A DNA stretch of 40,378 nt from Streptomyces sp. AcH 505. GTDB lineage: Bacteria; Actinomycetota; Actinomycetes; Streptomycetales; Streptomycetaceae. The translations under genes and the position numbers were made by a program. This document shows, piece after piece, positions 9,967 through 17,951 of the stretch. Positions within the stretch are counted from its first letter, which is position 1, and the number at the start of each line of letters is the position of its first letter. The stretch spans positions 6,147,792-6,188,169 of the forward strand of contig NZ_JTIY01000001.1 in NCBI RefSeq assembly GCF_000818175.1, in the 5' to 3' direction. The notes below the pieces were generated by a model. It did no database searches and had not been told where the DNA came from. It saw nothing but the letters and a program-made list of their open reading frames with translations.

Positions 9967-10000
9967 TCCTGGCCCGGCGGGATTCCCGGCCGGGCCAGGA
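9967..10000. terminator. Strong terminator downstream of dodecin
   Basis: TCCTGGCCCGGC and its complement form a 12-bp perfect stem, continued by GGG-ATT-CCC at the tip with a one-base bulge. It starts 8 nt beyond the dodecin stop on the minus strand and lies before the monooxygenase start. Confidence 0.75.
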
Positions 10001-10007
10001 CCCGGCC

Positions 10008-10223
10008 TCACTCGCCGTCGTCGAGGCGGAAGCCGACCTTGAGACCCACCTGGTAGTGGTCGACCTCGCCGTCGACGATGTGACCGCGTACCTCCGTCAC
10101 CTCGAACCAGTCGAGGCCGCGCAGCGTCTGCGACGCGCGGCTGATGCCGTTGCGAATGGCCTTGTCGACGCCTTCGGGGGAGGTGCCGACGATCTCGGTG
10201 ACCCGGTAGGTGTGCTCAGACAT
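10008..10223 (-). CDS. Dodecin, flavin-binding storage protein
   Basis: Small protein of 71 aa beginning MSEHTYRVTEIVGTSPEGVD. It matches dodecins closely: one helix with KAIRNGISRASQTLRGLDWFEVTEV and a three-stranded sheet ending DHYQVGLKVGFRLDD. The tryptophan in LDWFEV stacks on the flavin in the family, and dodecins assemble as hollow dodecamers that bind FMN or riboflavin, sometimes CoA. The start ATG 10223 has GGAG in front of it; a longer frame upstream adds 21 residues with no homology-like features. Monocistronic, followed by a strong terminator. Confidence 0.92.
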   Translation of the reverse strand: MSEHTYRVTEIVGTSPEGVDKAIRNGISRASQTLRGLDWFEVTEVRGHIVDGEVDHYQVGLKVGFRLDDGE

Positions 10224-10374
10224 GGGCTGTACTCCACTTCGTCGCGACGTACGGGTGTGACGGGTGTCCACTCCACCGTGCCGCACACCCCGGCGGTCCG
10301 CGATGCGGACACCGTCGTGTGATCTGCGTCATGGATTCGGCCTGCGGATTCGGCCTTCCCTGCCGGTCGTACCT

Positions 10375-10388
10375 CATCCGATCGGATG
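10375..10388. promoter_or_regulatory. Perfect 14-bp palindrome upstream of the MFS gene
   Basis: CATCCGATCGGATG is its own reverse complement. It lies in the 282-bp divergent gap (10224-10505) between dodecin and the MFS exporter, 118 bp before the exporter start. A TetR- or MarR-like operator is possible, but no such regulator is adjacent. A second AT-richer part of the gap (10400-10440) contains ACATATGT and GCATGC, and I could not place a convincing promoter there. Confidence 0.4.
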
Positions 10389-10505
10389 TTCCTATCTCCC
10401 GGACATATGTAAGTCACACGCAAGGGATAGATTGCATGCATAGACCATCAGTCTTCGACTGTGGTCGGCCGGGAGCAGGGCGTACGCGAAGGAGCAAGGG
10501 CAATT

Positions 10506-12344
10506 GTGGGCATAACTCACCAGAGCGCCGCGAAGTCACCGCGGACCGACGGCCCAGGAGAGCACTACAAATGGATCGCGCTGTCGAACACCACCCTCGG
10601 TGTCCTGATGGTGATGATCAACCAGTCGATCGTCCTGATCGCACTGCCTGACATCTTCCGCGGTATCCATCTGGATCCGCTGGACTCGGCGAACACCAGC
10701 TATCTGCTGTGGATGCTGATGGGCTTCATGGTCGTCACGGCCGTGCTCGTCGTGACGTTCGGCAGGCTCGGCGACATGTTCGGCCGGGTCCGCATGTACA
10801 ACATGGGCTTCGCCGTCTTCACCCTCTGTTCCATCGCCCTCTCGCTGACCTACTTCGACGGCAGCGCCGGCGCCCTGTGGCTGATCGGCTGGCGCATCGC
10901 CCAGGGCATCGGCGGCGCGCTGCTCTTCGCCAACTCCACGGCGATCCTGACCGACGCCTTCCCCACGCACCAGCGGGGTACGGCGCTCGGCATCAACTCC
11001 ATCGCCGCCATCGCGGGATCGTTCATCGGACTGATCCTCGGCGGCGTGCTGGCCCCGGTCAGCTGGAAGCTGATCTTCCTGGTCTCGGTGCCGTTCGGCA
11101 TCTTCGGCACCATCTGGGCGTACATGAAGCTGCACGACACGGGCGCGCGCTTCAAGGCCAAGATGGACTGGTGGGGGAACATCACCTTCGCCGTCGGCCT
11201 GATCGCCGTCCTCGTCGGCATCACGTACGGCATCCAGCCCTACGGCTCGTCCACGATGGGCTGGCTGAACCCGATGGTGCTCGCCGCCCTGATCGGCGGC
11301 GTCGTGGTGCTCGGCATCTTCGTCTGGATCGAGATGAAGGTGGCGGAGCCGCTCTTCCGGCTCTCGCTGTTCAAGCTGCGCGCCTTCACCGCGGGGAACA
11401 TCGCCAGCCTGCTGATGGCGCTCGGCCGTGGTGGTCTGCAGTTCATGCTGATCATGTGGCTCCAGGGGATCTGGCTGCCGCTGCACGGCTACAGCTTCGA
11501 GAAGACCCCGCTGTGGGCCGGCATCTACATGATCCCGCTGACCGTCGGCTTCCTGCTGTCGGCGCCGCTCTCCGGATGGCTCTCCGACCGGTTCGGGGCC
11601 CGGATGTTCACCGTCGTCGGCGCGCTGATCACCGGCGCCGGGTTCGTGGCGCTGATGGAGCTGCCGACCGACTTCAACTACTGGATCTTCGCGGTCCTGC
11701 TGTTCGTCAACGGCCTCGGCTCGGGGCTGTTCTCCTCGCCGAACCGCGCCGAGATCATGAACGCGCTGCCCGCCAGGTCGCGCGGGGTCGGCGCCGGGAT
11801 GACGGCGACCTTCCAGAACTCGTCGTCCGTGCTGTCCATCGGCATCTTCTTCAGCCTGATGATCGTCGGCCTGTCCAGCAACCTGCCGAGCGCGATGCAC
11901 GACGGGCTGCTCGCCCAGGGGGTGCCGGAGAGTGTCGCGCAGAACGTCTCCCATCTGCCGCCGATCGCCGTGCTGTTCGCCGCGTTCCTCGGCTACAACC
12001 CGTTCAAGGAGCTGCTGGGGGACCAGCTGTCCAAGCTGCCCGACGGCGGCGCGAAGGTCACCGGCAAGGAGTTCTTCCCGCATCTGATCTCGGGCCCCTT
12101 CCACCAGGGCCTGGTCATCGCCTTCTGGTTCGCGGTGGCCGCCTGTGTGGTCGCCGCCGTGTCCTCGCTGCTGACGGGCCCGCTGGGCCGCAAGCACACC
12201 GTGATCGCCCCCGAGTCCCTGGGCTCGGAACTGGCCGCGGTCTCCGGCGAGTCGGGACTCACGCTGTCCGAACTGGTCGTGCCCGACGAGGGCGGCCCGG
12301 TGAGCGGCGACGGACCGGCCCCCGCCAGGCAGCCGCAGGACTGA
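10506..12344 (+). CDS. MFS transporter, DHA2 (14-TM) drug exporter family
   Basis: Proton-driven exporter of about 612 aa with 14 predicted membrane helices. Helix 1 (LGVLMVMINQSIVLIALPDIF) has the DHA2 look, the loop 2-3 motif A is GRLGDMFGRVRMYN, and motif C-like glycine-rich sequence lies in SIAAIAGSFIGLILGGVLAP. The second half shows PLSGWLSDRFGARMF. A long C-terminal tail beyond the last helix is hydrophilic and rich in P and D. I chose GTG 10506 because AAGGAG and AAGGG stand directly before it; GTG 10461 lacks one. Substrate unknown: drug or metabolite export is typical of the family. It stands alone and converges on the GntR gene at a shared terminator. Confidence 0.88.
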   Translation: MGITHQSAAKSPRTDGPGEHYKWIALSNTTLGVLMVMINQSIVLIALPDIFRGIHLDPLDSANTSYLLWMLMGFMVVTAVLVVTFGRLGDMFGRVRMYNMGFAVFTLCSIALSLTYFDGSAGALWLIGWRIAQGIGGALLFANSTAILTDAFPTHQRGTALGINSIAAIAGSFIGLILGGVLAPVSWKLIFLVSVPFGIFGTIWAYMKLHDTGARFKAKMDWWGNITFAVGLIAVLVGITYGIQPYGSSTMGWLNPMVLAALIGGVVVLGIFVWIEMKVAEPLFRLSLFKLRAFTAGNIASLLMALGRGGLQFMLIMWLQGIWLPLHGYSFEKTPLWAGIYMIPLTVGFLLSAPLSGWLSDRFGARMFTVVGALITGAGFVALMELPTDFNYWIFAVLLFVNGLGSGLFSSPNRAEIMNALPARSRGVGAGMTATFQNSSSVLSIGIFFSLMIVGLSSNLPSAMHDGLLAQGVPESVAQNVSHLPPIAVLFAAFLGYNPFKELLGDQLSKLPDGGAKVTGKEFFPHLISGPFHQGLVIAFWFAVAACVVAAVSSLLTGPLGRKHTVIAPESLGSELAAVSGESGLTLSELVVPDEGGPVSGDGPAPARQPQD

Positions 12345-12363
12345 CCGGACCGGCTTCCCCGAC

Positions 12364-12402
12364 GACGCCTGCTGACCCGCTCACCGCGGGTCAGTAGGCG
12401 TC
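12364..12402. terminator. Bidirectional terminator, MFS gene and GntR gene
   Basis: GACGCCTGCTGACCCGC (12364-12380) pairs with 12386-12402 over 17 bp with a single G-U wobble and a 5-nt loop. It covers the last codons of the GntR gene and lies 20 nt after the MFS stop. Confidence 0.8.
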
Positions 12403-13221
12403 TCCCGTGGTGGACGAGGTGATGATCCCGTCGTGCGCGAAGTCGCCCGGCGGGATGCCCGGGTGGTGGCCGCCGGTACGGGGGCGCGGGGCGGGGCTGC
12501 CGAGCGCCAGCCGCGAGACGATGCGGTAGCGGTCGCCGCGGTAGAGCGAGTGCACGTACTCCACGGGCCGGCCCGAGGTGTCCAGGGTCAGCCGCTCGAT
12601 GAGCAGCGCGGGGGAGAGCACCGGTACATCCAGCACGGCCGCCTCCGCCTCGTTGACCACGGTCGGCTCGATCGACTGGGTGGCCTCGTGCACGGAGAGC
12701 TGGTGGTGCTCGCGCAGATGGTCGTAGAGATCACCGGCCTCCAGCTCCTGCGGGGTGAGCGCGGGGGCCAGCTCGGCGGGGATGTGCAGATGCTCGATCG
12801 CGATGGGCGCGCCGTCGACCAGCCGCAGCCGGGCGATGTAGATCAGCTCGGCGGCCGGCGACACGCGTAGCTTGCGGCCGATCCTGGCGCCGGCCTGGAT
12901 CGTGGCCCGCTCCAGGATCCGGCTCGACCAGGCGCCCGAGGCGCGCGGGACGACGAACGCCGTGTCGTCCGAGGTGAGTTCCTGGGTGATCTTGGCGGGC
13001 GCGACGAACATGCCGCGGCCGTGTTCCCGTACGAGCTGCCCCGTGGCGACGAGTTCGTCCACGGCCATCCGCAACGTGGGCCGCGACACACCGAGTTCGG
13101 CGCAGAGCGTGCGTTCGGACGGGATCGCGTCCCCCGGGCTGCCGGCCTCGATCAGGCCGAGCAGATGCTCCCGTACCCGCTCCCGCTTGAGCACGCCACC
13201 ACCCGACGAGCCACTCCCCAT
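12391..13221 (-). CDS. GntR/HutC-family regulator (DasR-like) of the glycan locus
   Basis: Regulator of 276 aa. The N-terminal GntR winged helix-turn-helix reads KRERVREHLLGLI, then IPSERTLCAELGVSRPTLRMAVDELVATGQLVREHGRGMFVA. The C-terminal effector domain (about 95-250) is of UTRA type, with the family's PIAIEHLHIP and a late RPVEYVHSLYRGDRYRIVSRL that closely resembles DasR. DasR-type proteins sense phosphorylated amino sugars, so GlcNAc-6-P or a related ligand is plausible but not shown. It is divergent from the binding-protein operon, with 213 bp carrying several TGGTC-type repeats between them. The start ATG 13221 has AGGAGAGG upstream. It could be a dedicated local paralogue of DasR rather than DasR itself, since the gene set differs. 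Confidence 0.88.
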   Translation of the reverse strand: MGSGSSGGGVLKRERVREHLLGLIEAGSPGDAIPSERTLCAELGVSRPTLRMAVDELVATGQLVREHGRGMFVAPAKITQELTSDDTAFVVPRASGAWSSRILERATIQAGARIGRKLRVSPAAELIYIARLRLVDGAPIAIEHLHIPAELAPALTPQELEAGDLYDHLREHHQLSVHEATQSIEPTVVNEAEAAVLDVPVLSPALLIERLTLDTSGRPVEYVHSLYRGDRYRIVSRLALGSPAPRPRTGGHHPGIPPGDFAHDGIITSSTTGDAY

Positions 13222-13272
13222 GGATTTGACCTCTCCTGCTTCTGGCGGGCTGTGCCGCGCTACGGCGATCCT

Positions 13273-13288
13273 AACTGGTCAACTGGTA
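13273..13288. promoter_or_regulatory. Direct repeat of an operator-like half-site
   Basis: AACTGGTC and AACTGGTA follow each other head to tail. ACTGGTC equals one half of the DasR consensus (ACTGGTCTAGACCAGT). The site lies 52 bp before the GntR gene start, where it could mediate autoregulation. Confidence 0.4.
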
Positions 13289-13350
13289 AGTGTCATGGTA
13301 ACCGGCACGTACCGCCCATGTGACGACGAAGGTCAATGTTTTCAAGGGTC

Positions 13351-13374
13351 TTGACGGCAACATTGGTCCATGCC
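13351..13374 (+). promoter_or_regulatory. TTGAC...ATTGGTCCAT motif shared with the second binding-protein promoter
   Basis: Starts TTGACG and continues CATTGGTCCATGCC. It matches the motif at 19461-19484 in 19 of 24 positions, including ten consecutive bases ATTGGTCCAT. Conservation in front of two related genes and nowhere else that I noticed suggests a regulator site or a -35 plus operator. Confidence 0.45.
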
Positions 13375-13391
13375 ACCTTCTGGTCACGCGC

Positions 13392-13421
13392 TTTACCACT
13401 TGACCAATTGGTCAGTATCCC
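13392..13421 (+). promoter_or_regulatory. Probable operon promoter containing a 14-bp palindromic operator
   Basis: TTTACC (13392-13397) and TATCCC (13416-13421) are 18 nt apart. Between them is TGACCAATTGGTCA (13401-13414), a perfect palindrome. Binding there would block polymerase. The half-sites GACCA/TGGTC are those of the DasR class but in the reverse order. The -35/-10 assignment is weak; the palindrome is certain. Confidence 0.45.
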
Positions 13422-13434
13422 ATTGGGGTGGTCC

Positions 13435-14682
13435 GTGAAGATCCGCTTCATCGCCGGTTCCGCAGCACTCGCGGCGACCCTGGCACTCAGCGCCTGCAGT
13501 TCGTCCTCCGGCACGTCGGCGGGACCGCAGAAACTCACCGTCTGGATCATGAAGGACAGCGTCACCGACGCCTTCCTCCACCGTTTCGAACAGGACTTCG
13601 CCAAGACCCACAAGGACATCGACCTGGACATCCAGATCCAGGAGTGGGACGGCATAGGCGAGAAGGTCACCGCCGCCCTGGCCAGCAAGGACGCCCCCGA
13701 CGTCATGGAGGTGGGCAACACCCAGGTGGCCCAGTACGCGGCCAGCGGCGGCGTCGAGGACCTCACGGACCGCACCGAGGACCTGTCCGGCGCCGACTGG
13801 CTGCCGGGGCTCGCGGGGCCGGGGAAGATCGACGGCAAGCAGTACGGCATCCCCTGGTACGCGGCGAACCGGGTCGTCGTCTACAACAAGGACCTCTTCG
13901 CCCAGGCCGGCATCACCGCGCCGCCCACCACCCACGCCGCCTGGCTCGCCGACACCGCGAAGCTCAACAAGGGCGCCACGCAGGGCATTTACCTACCCGG
14001 GCAGAACTGGTACACCCTGGCCGGCTTCATCTGGGACGAGGGCGGCGACCTCGCCACCCGTACCGGCGGCAGCTGGAAGGGCACCCTCGACACCCCCCAG
14101 GCGCTGGCCGGCATGGACTTCTACCGGCGCCTCCAGGCGCTCGGCAAGGGGCCCAAGGACTCCGACGAGGCCAAACCGCCGCAGGCCGAGGTGTTCGCCA
14201 AGGGCGACGTCGCCCAGATCATCTCCGTCCCCGGCGGGGCCAAGCTCATCGAGGAGACCAACCCCGCGCTCAAGGGGAAGATCGGCTTCTTCCCGATACC
14301 GGGCAAGGAGGCCGGCACCCCCGGCTCCGTCTTCACCGGCGGCTCCGACCTCGTCGTCCCCGAGGCCTCGGCCCACCACGACGCCGCCTACCAGGTGGTC
14401 AAGGCGCTCACCGGCGACAAGTGGCAGACGGACATGGCCAGGACCATGAGTTACGTCCCCAACAGGACCTCGCTCGCCAAGGCCGTCCAGGGCGACCCGG
14501 GTACGGCCGCGATGGCGGCGGGCGCCGCACGCGGCCGGGCCACCCCCAACTCGCCCCAGTGGGCGGCCGTCGAGGCCACCAACCCGATCAAGCAGTACAT
14601 GACGGCGGTGCTCACGGGCAGCGACCCCGCCGAGGCGGCGAAGACCGCCTCGACCAGCATCACCAAGACGCTCGGCTCATGA
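13435..14682 (+). CDS. ABC sugar-binding lipoprotein, DasA-like (first copy)
   Basis: Extracellular solute-binding protein family 1, 415 aa. GTG 13435 opens a lipoprotein signal peptide with lipobox LSAC (Cys21). The mature start LTVWIMKDSVTDAFLHRF and the later VTAALASKDAPDVMEVGNTQ and YGIPWYAANRVVVYNK resemble DasA, the N,N'-diacetylchitobiose-binding protein, and the order of genes is that of the das locus. It delivers its ligand to the two permeases that follow; the first permease overlaps its stop by 4 nt. It is closely similar along its whole length to the binding protein at 19581. Ligand inferred only: an oligosaccharide containing an amino sugar is likely given the GH20 gene downstream. 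Confidence 0.88.
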   Translation: MKIRFIAGSAALAATLALSACSSSSGTSAGPQKLTVWIMKDSVTDAFLHRFEQDFAKTHKDIDLDIQIQEWDGIGEKVTAALASKDAPDVMEVGNTQVAQYAASGGVEDLTDRTEDLSGADWLPGLAGPGKIDGKQYGIPWYAANRVVVYNKDLFAQAGITAPPTTHAAWLADTAKLNKGATQGIYLPGQNWYTLAGFIWDEGGDLATRTGGSWKGTLDTPQALAGMDFYRRLQALGKGPKDSDEAKPPQAEVFAKGDVAQIISVPGGAKLIEETNPALKGKIGFFPIPGKEAGTPGSVFTGGSDLVVPEASAHHDAAYQVVKALTGDKWQTDMARTMSYVPNRTSLAKAVQGDPGTAAMAAGAARGRATPNSPQWAAVEATNPIKQYMTAVLTGSDPAEAAKTASTSITKTLGS

Positions 14683-15587
14683 CGGCGGCCCCCAGGGCCG
14701 TACGCGGGGCGCTCTGGCCGTATCTGCTGATCGCCCCCACCGTGCTCGGCGCCGCCTACCTCCTCGCGTATCCGCTCGTCCGCAACCTGGTCATCTCCTT
14801 CCAGCACTACGGCCTCGGCGAACTCATCAGGGGCGGCGCCTCGTTCGCCGGGCTCGCCAACTACCGGGAGATCCTGGACGACGACGAGTTCTGGGAGGTG
14901 GTGCGGCGGACCTTCTGGTGGACCGGGATCAATGTCGTCCTGATCATGGTGCTGGCCACCGGAGTCGCGCTGCTGCTCCAGCACCTCGGGCGCAGGATGC
15001 GGCTGCTGGTGATGTGCGGTCTGGTCCTCGCCTGGGCCAGCCCCGTCATCGCCACCACGACCGTCTTCCAGTGGCTGTTCGCGTCCCGGCTCGGAGTGGT
15101 CAACTGGCTGCTCGTCCAGCTCGGCTTCGACTCGTACGAGAACTACTCCTGGTTCGCCGACGGCAGTGCGACCTTCACCATCCTGGTCACCCTCGTCGTC
15201 TGGCAGTCCGTGCCGTTCGCCGCCATCACCCTGCACGCCGCGCTGCTGACCGTACCCGCCGAGCTGTACGAGTCGGCCCGCATCGACGGCGCGGGCGCCG
15301 CCCGGATCTTCCGCTCCGTCACCCTGCCCATGCTGCGGCCCCTCTTCGGGCTCGTGCTGTGCCTCGAAGTCATCTGGGTCTTCCGCTGCTTCGCCCAGAT
15401 CTGGGCCATCAGCAAGGGCGGCCCCGGCGACGCCACGACCACCCTGCCCGTCTACGCCTACCGCGTCGCCCAGTCCCTGCACCGCTACGACCTGTCGGCC
15501 GCCGCCTCCACCATCACCGTGGTGCTGCTCGTCGCCGTCCTCGTCGTCTACTTCCGGCAGATGTTCCGGCAGGAGGCAGAAGCATGA
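14679..15587 (+). CDS. ABC sugar permease, MalF/DasB-like
   Basis: Integral membrane permease of 302 aa, six helices. The EAA loop that contacts the ATPase is ELYESARIDGAGAARIFRSVTLP. The start ATG 14679 overlaps the binding-protein stop (ATGA) and the gene ends overlapping the next permease, so the three are one transcript. No ATPase gene is present in the operon. That is normal for Streptomyces carbohydrate importers, which share the MsiK ATPase encoded elsewhere (established for the das system). Confidence 0.9.
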   Translation: MTAAPRAVRGALWPYLLIAPTVLGAAYLLAYPLVRNLVISFQHYGLGELIRGGASFAGLANYREILDDDEFWEVVRRTFWWTGINVVLIMVLATGVALLLQHLGRRMRLLVMCGLVLAWASPVIATTTVFQWLFASRLGVVNWLLVQLGFDSYENYSWFADGSATFTILVTLVVWQSVPFAAITLHAALLTVPAELYESARIDGAGAARIFRSVTLPMLRPLFGLVLCLEVIWVFRCFAQIWAISKGGPGDATTTLPVYAYRVAQSLHRYDLSAAASTITVVLLVAVLVVYFRQMFRQEAEA

Positions 15588-16417
15588 TCCGCCGCCGCAC
15601 CCGCCGGCTGCCGCTCAACGCGGTGGCGCTGCTGGTCTTCGTCTGCTCGGTCTTCCCCGTCTACTGGATGGTGCTGACCGCGTTCAAGCCGACCGTCGAC
15701 ATCCAGTCCGAGACCCCCGTCTTCCTGCCCACCTCGCTCACCCTCGACCACTTCGACAAGGCCGTGCACGCCGACGGGTTCTGGCTGTTCTGGCGCAACA
15801 GCCTGCTGGTGACCGGCTGTTGTGTGATCCTCGCGCTGATCGTCGCCCTCGGCGCCGCCTTCGCCGTCGCCCGGCTGCGCTGGCGGGGCCGCAGGGGCTT
15901 CATCCTGATGGTCTTCATCGCGCAAGTCGCGCCCTGGGAAGCGCTGCTGATCCCGATGTACATCATCGCCAGGGACACGGACATGCTCGACAAGCTGTCC
16001 ATGCTCACCCTGATCTACTTCATGATCACGCTGCCCTTCACCATCGTCACACTGCGCGGCTTCCTCACCGCCATCCCGGTGGAGCTGGAGGAGGCCGCCC
16101 AGGTCGACGGCTGCACCCGCGCCGACGCCTTCCGCCGGATCACCCTCCCACTGCTCGCACCCGGGCTGCTGGCCACCTCGCTCTTCGGCTTCATCACCGC
16201 CTGGAACGAGTTCGCCTTCGCCAACATGCTGATCATCAAGAACCAGGACGACCGCACCCTGCCGGTGTGGCTGTCGTCCTTCTCCAACGTGTTCGGCACC
16301 GACTGGGGCGCCACCATGGCCGCCTCCACCCTCTTCGCCCTGCCCGTGCTGGCCCTCTTCCTGGTGCTCCAGGGCCGGGTCGCCACCGGGATGACCAGCG
16401 GCGCCGTCAAGGGATAG
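15584..16417 (+). CDS. ABC sugar permease, MalG/DasC-like
   Basis: Second membrane permease, 277 aa. It starts ATG 15584 after AGGAGG and overlaps the previous gene by 4 nt. Six hydrophobic helices are visible, beginning AVALLLVFVCSVFPVYWMVL, and the EAA loop is ELEEAAQVDGCTRADAFRRITLPLLAPG. The C-terminal half has the typical GFITAWNEFAFANMLI. It forms the heterodimeric channel with the preceding subunit. Thirteen bases separate it from the GH20 gene. Confidence 0.9.
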   Translation: MIRRRTRRLPLNAVALLVFVCSVFPVYWMVLTAFKPTVDIQSETPVFLPTSLTLDHFDKAVHADGFWLFWRNSLLVTGCCVILALIVALGAAFAVARLRWRGRRGFILMVFIAQVAPWEALLIPMYIIARDTDMLDKLSMLTLIYFMITLPFTIVTLRGFLTAIPVELEEAAQVDGCTRADAFRRITLPLLAPGLLATSLFGFITAWNEFAFANMLIIKNQDDRTLPVWLSSFSNVFGTDWGATMAASTLFALPVLALFLVLQGRVATGMTSGAVKG

Positions 16418-16430
16418 GGGAAACACCGAG

Positions 16431-17951
16431 ATGACCGCACCCCCACTGGTCCCACGCCCCACCCATCTGGGCACACTGCCCGGACGGTTCACCCTCGACG
16501 CACACACCGCCGTACGCGCGGCGCCCGGCGGTGCCACCGCGGCCGCCACCCTGCTGCGCACCCTGCTCGCCCCCGCCACCGGACTGCCACTGCCCGCGTC
16601 CGACGACGGCCGTGTCGTGCTCGTCGTCGACCCGGCGCTCGGCGGCCTCGGCGACGAGGGGTACGGCCTCACCGTCGGCACCGACGCCGTACTGCTGCGC
16701 GCGGCGCGCCCCGCCGGGCTGCTGCGGGGAATCCAGACGATCCGTCAACTCCTGCCGCCCCAGGCGCTGTCGGACACTCCCGTACGCGGCACCGCGTGGA
16801 CGCTGCCCTGCGTCCAGATCACCGACGTGCCGCGGTTCGCCTGGCGCGGTGTGATGCTGGACGTCGCCAGACGCTTCCGGCCCGTCTCCTTCCTGTACCG
16901 GTTCACCGATCTGCTCGCGCTGCACAAACTCAACGTGCTGCACCTGCATCTGACGGACGACCAGGGCTGGCGGATGCCGGTCGCCGGCTACCCGAAGCTC
17001 ACCGAGATCGGCGGTCTGCCGCACGGCGGCGCCTACACCCGCCAGGAGCTGACCGGTCTCGTCGGCTACGCGGCGGAGCGCGGCATCACCGTCGTACCGG
17101 AGATAGAGCTGCCGGGCCACGCACGGGCCGCGCTCGCCGCCTATCCGGAGCTGGGCAACGTACCCGGACGCCGGCTCGGCGTATGGGACCGCTGGGGCGT
17201 GAGCGAGAACATCTTCGGCGTCCACGACGAGGTCGTCGACTTCTTCCGCACCGTGCTCGACGAGGTGATGGACACCTTCCCCTCGCGCCATGTGCACCTC
17301 GGCGGCGACGAGTGCCCCGTCGTCGAGTGGCGGCAGTCGCCCGCCGCCCACCGCAGGGTCGTGGACGAAGGGCTCGCGGGCCCGGAAGCCCTGCGCGGCT
17401 GGCTGCTCGGCCGCGTCGGGGCCCACCTCGCCGCGAACGGCCGGCGCCCGCTCGGCTGGACCGACACCGGCAGCGACCTGCCCGACGGCTTCACCGCGGC
17501 ACCGTGGCTGGAGGAGTCGCACGGACTCACCGCCGCCCGGCGCGGCCAGGACATCATCATGGCCCCGCACCGGTCCACCTTCCTCGACTACCCGCAGAGC
17601 GAGCGCCCCGGCGAACCGCCGGGCCAGCCCGGCGGTGTCGTCACCTTGCGGGACGTCTACGCCCTCGAACCCGCGCCGCCCAGCTGGGAGCCCGAGGCCG
17701 CCGCCCATGTCCTGGGCACCCAGGCGCAGTTGTGGGCCGAGTACGTCCCCACCGAGGCGCACGCCGAATATCTCGCCTTCCCCCGGCTGTGCGCGCTCGC
17801 CGAGACGGCCTGGTCCGCCCACCGCGACTGGCCGGGGTTCCAGGACCGCCTCGCACACCACCGAACCCGGCTCGACGCACTCCATGTGCCCGGCCGCCCA
17901 CCGCACCACCTCCCCGCACCATCCCTGTCAGGAGAGGAAACCGGTCGATGA
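16431..17951 (+). CDS. GH20 beta-N-acetylhexosaminidase, cytoplasmic (DasD-like)
   Basis: Glycoside hydrolase family 20 enzyme of 506 aa with no signal peptide, so it should act in the cytoplasm on imported oligosaccharide. An N-terminal GH20b domain (about 1-125) precedes the (beta/alpha)8 barrel. The catalytic pair is Asp293-Glu294 in VHLGGDECP, the family's HxGGDE signature; this class uses substrate-assisted catalysis through the 2-acetamido group. Other family motifs are intact: DVARRFRP, LHLTDDQGWRM and PEIELPGHARAAL. The expected product is free GlcNAc (or GalNAc) from a non-reducing end. It belongs to the same operon as the permeases and overlaps the start of the secreted enzyme gene by 4 nt. 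Confidence 0.93.
   Translation: MTAPPLVPRPTHLGTLPGRFTLDAHTAVRAAPGGATAAATLLRTLLAPATGLPLPASDDGRVVLVVDPALGGLGDEGYGLTVGTDAVLLRAARPAGLLRGIQTIRQLLPPQALSDTPVRGTAWTLPCVQITDVPRFAWRGVMLDVARRFRPVSFLYRFTDLLALHKLNVLHLHLTDDQGWRMPVAGYPKLTEIGGLPHGGAYTRQELTGLVGYAAERGITVVPEIELPGHARAALAAYPELGNVPGRRLGVWDRWGVSENIFGVHDEVVDFFRTVLDEVMDTFPSRHVHLGGDECPVVEWRQSPAAHRRVVDEGLAGPEALRGWLLGRVGAHLAANGRRPLGWTDTGSDLPDGFTAAPWLEESHGLTAARRGQDIIMAPHRSTFLDYPQSERPGEPPGQPGGVVTLRDVYALEPAPPSWEPEAAAHVLGTQAQLWAEYVPTEAHAEYLAFPRLCALAETAWSAHRDWPGFQDRLAHHRTRLDALHVPGRPPHHLPAPSLSGEETGR

Noticed and set aside
10536..12197. A 553-codon frame antisense to the MFS gene
   Set aside because: Composition is dominated by E, H, D and R repeats that mirror hydrophobic codons. 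The sense strand has 14 membrane helices.
12391..13221. Calling the GntR gene dasR itself
   Set aside because: The protein is clearly related, but the motif order in its operators and the extra genes differ from the classical das locus. Without a genome-wide comparison, only DasR-like is justified.
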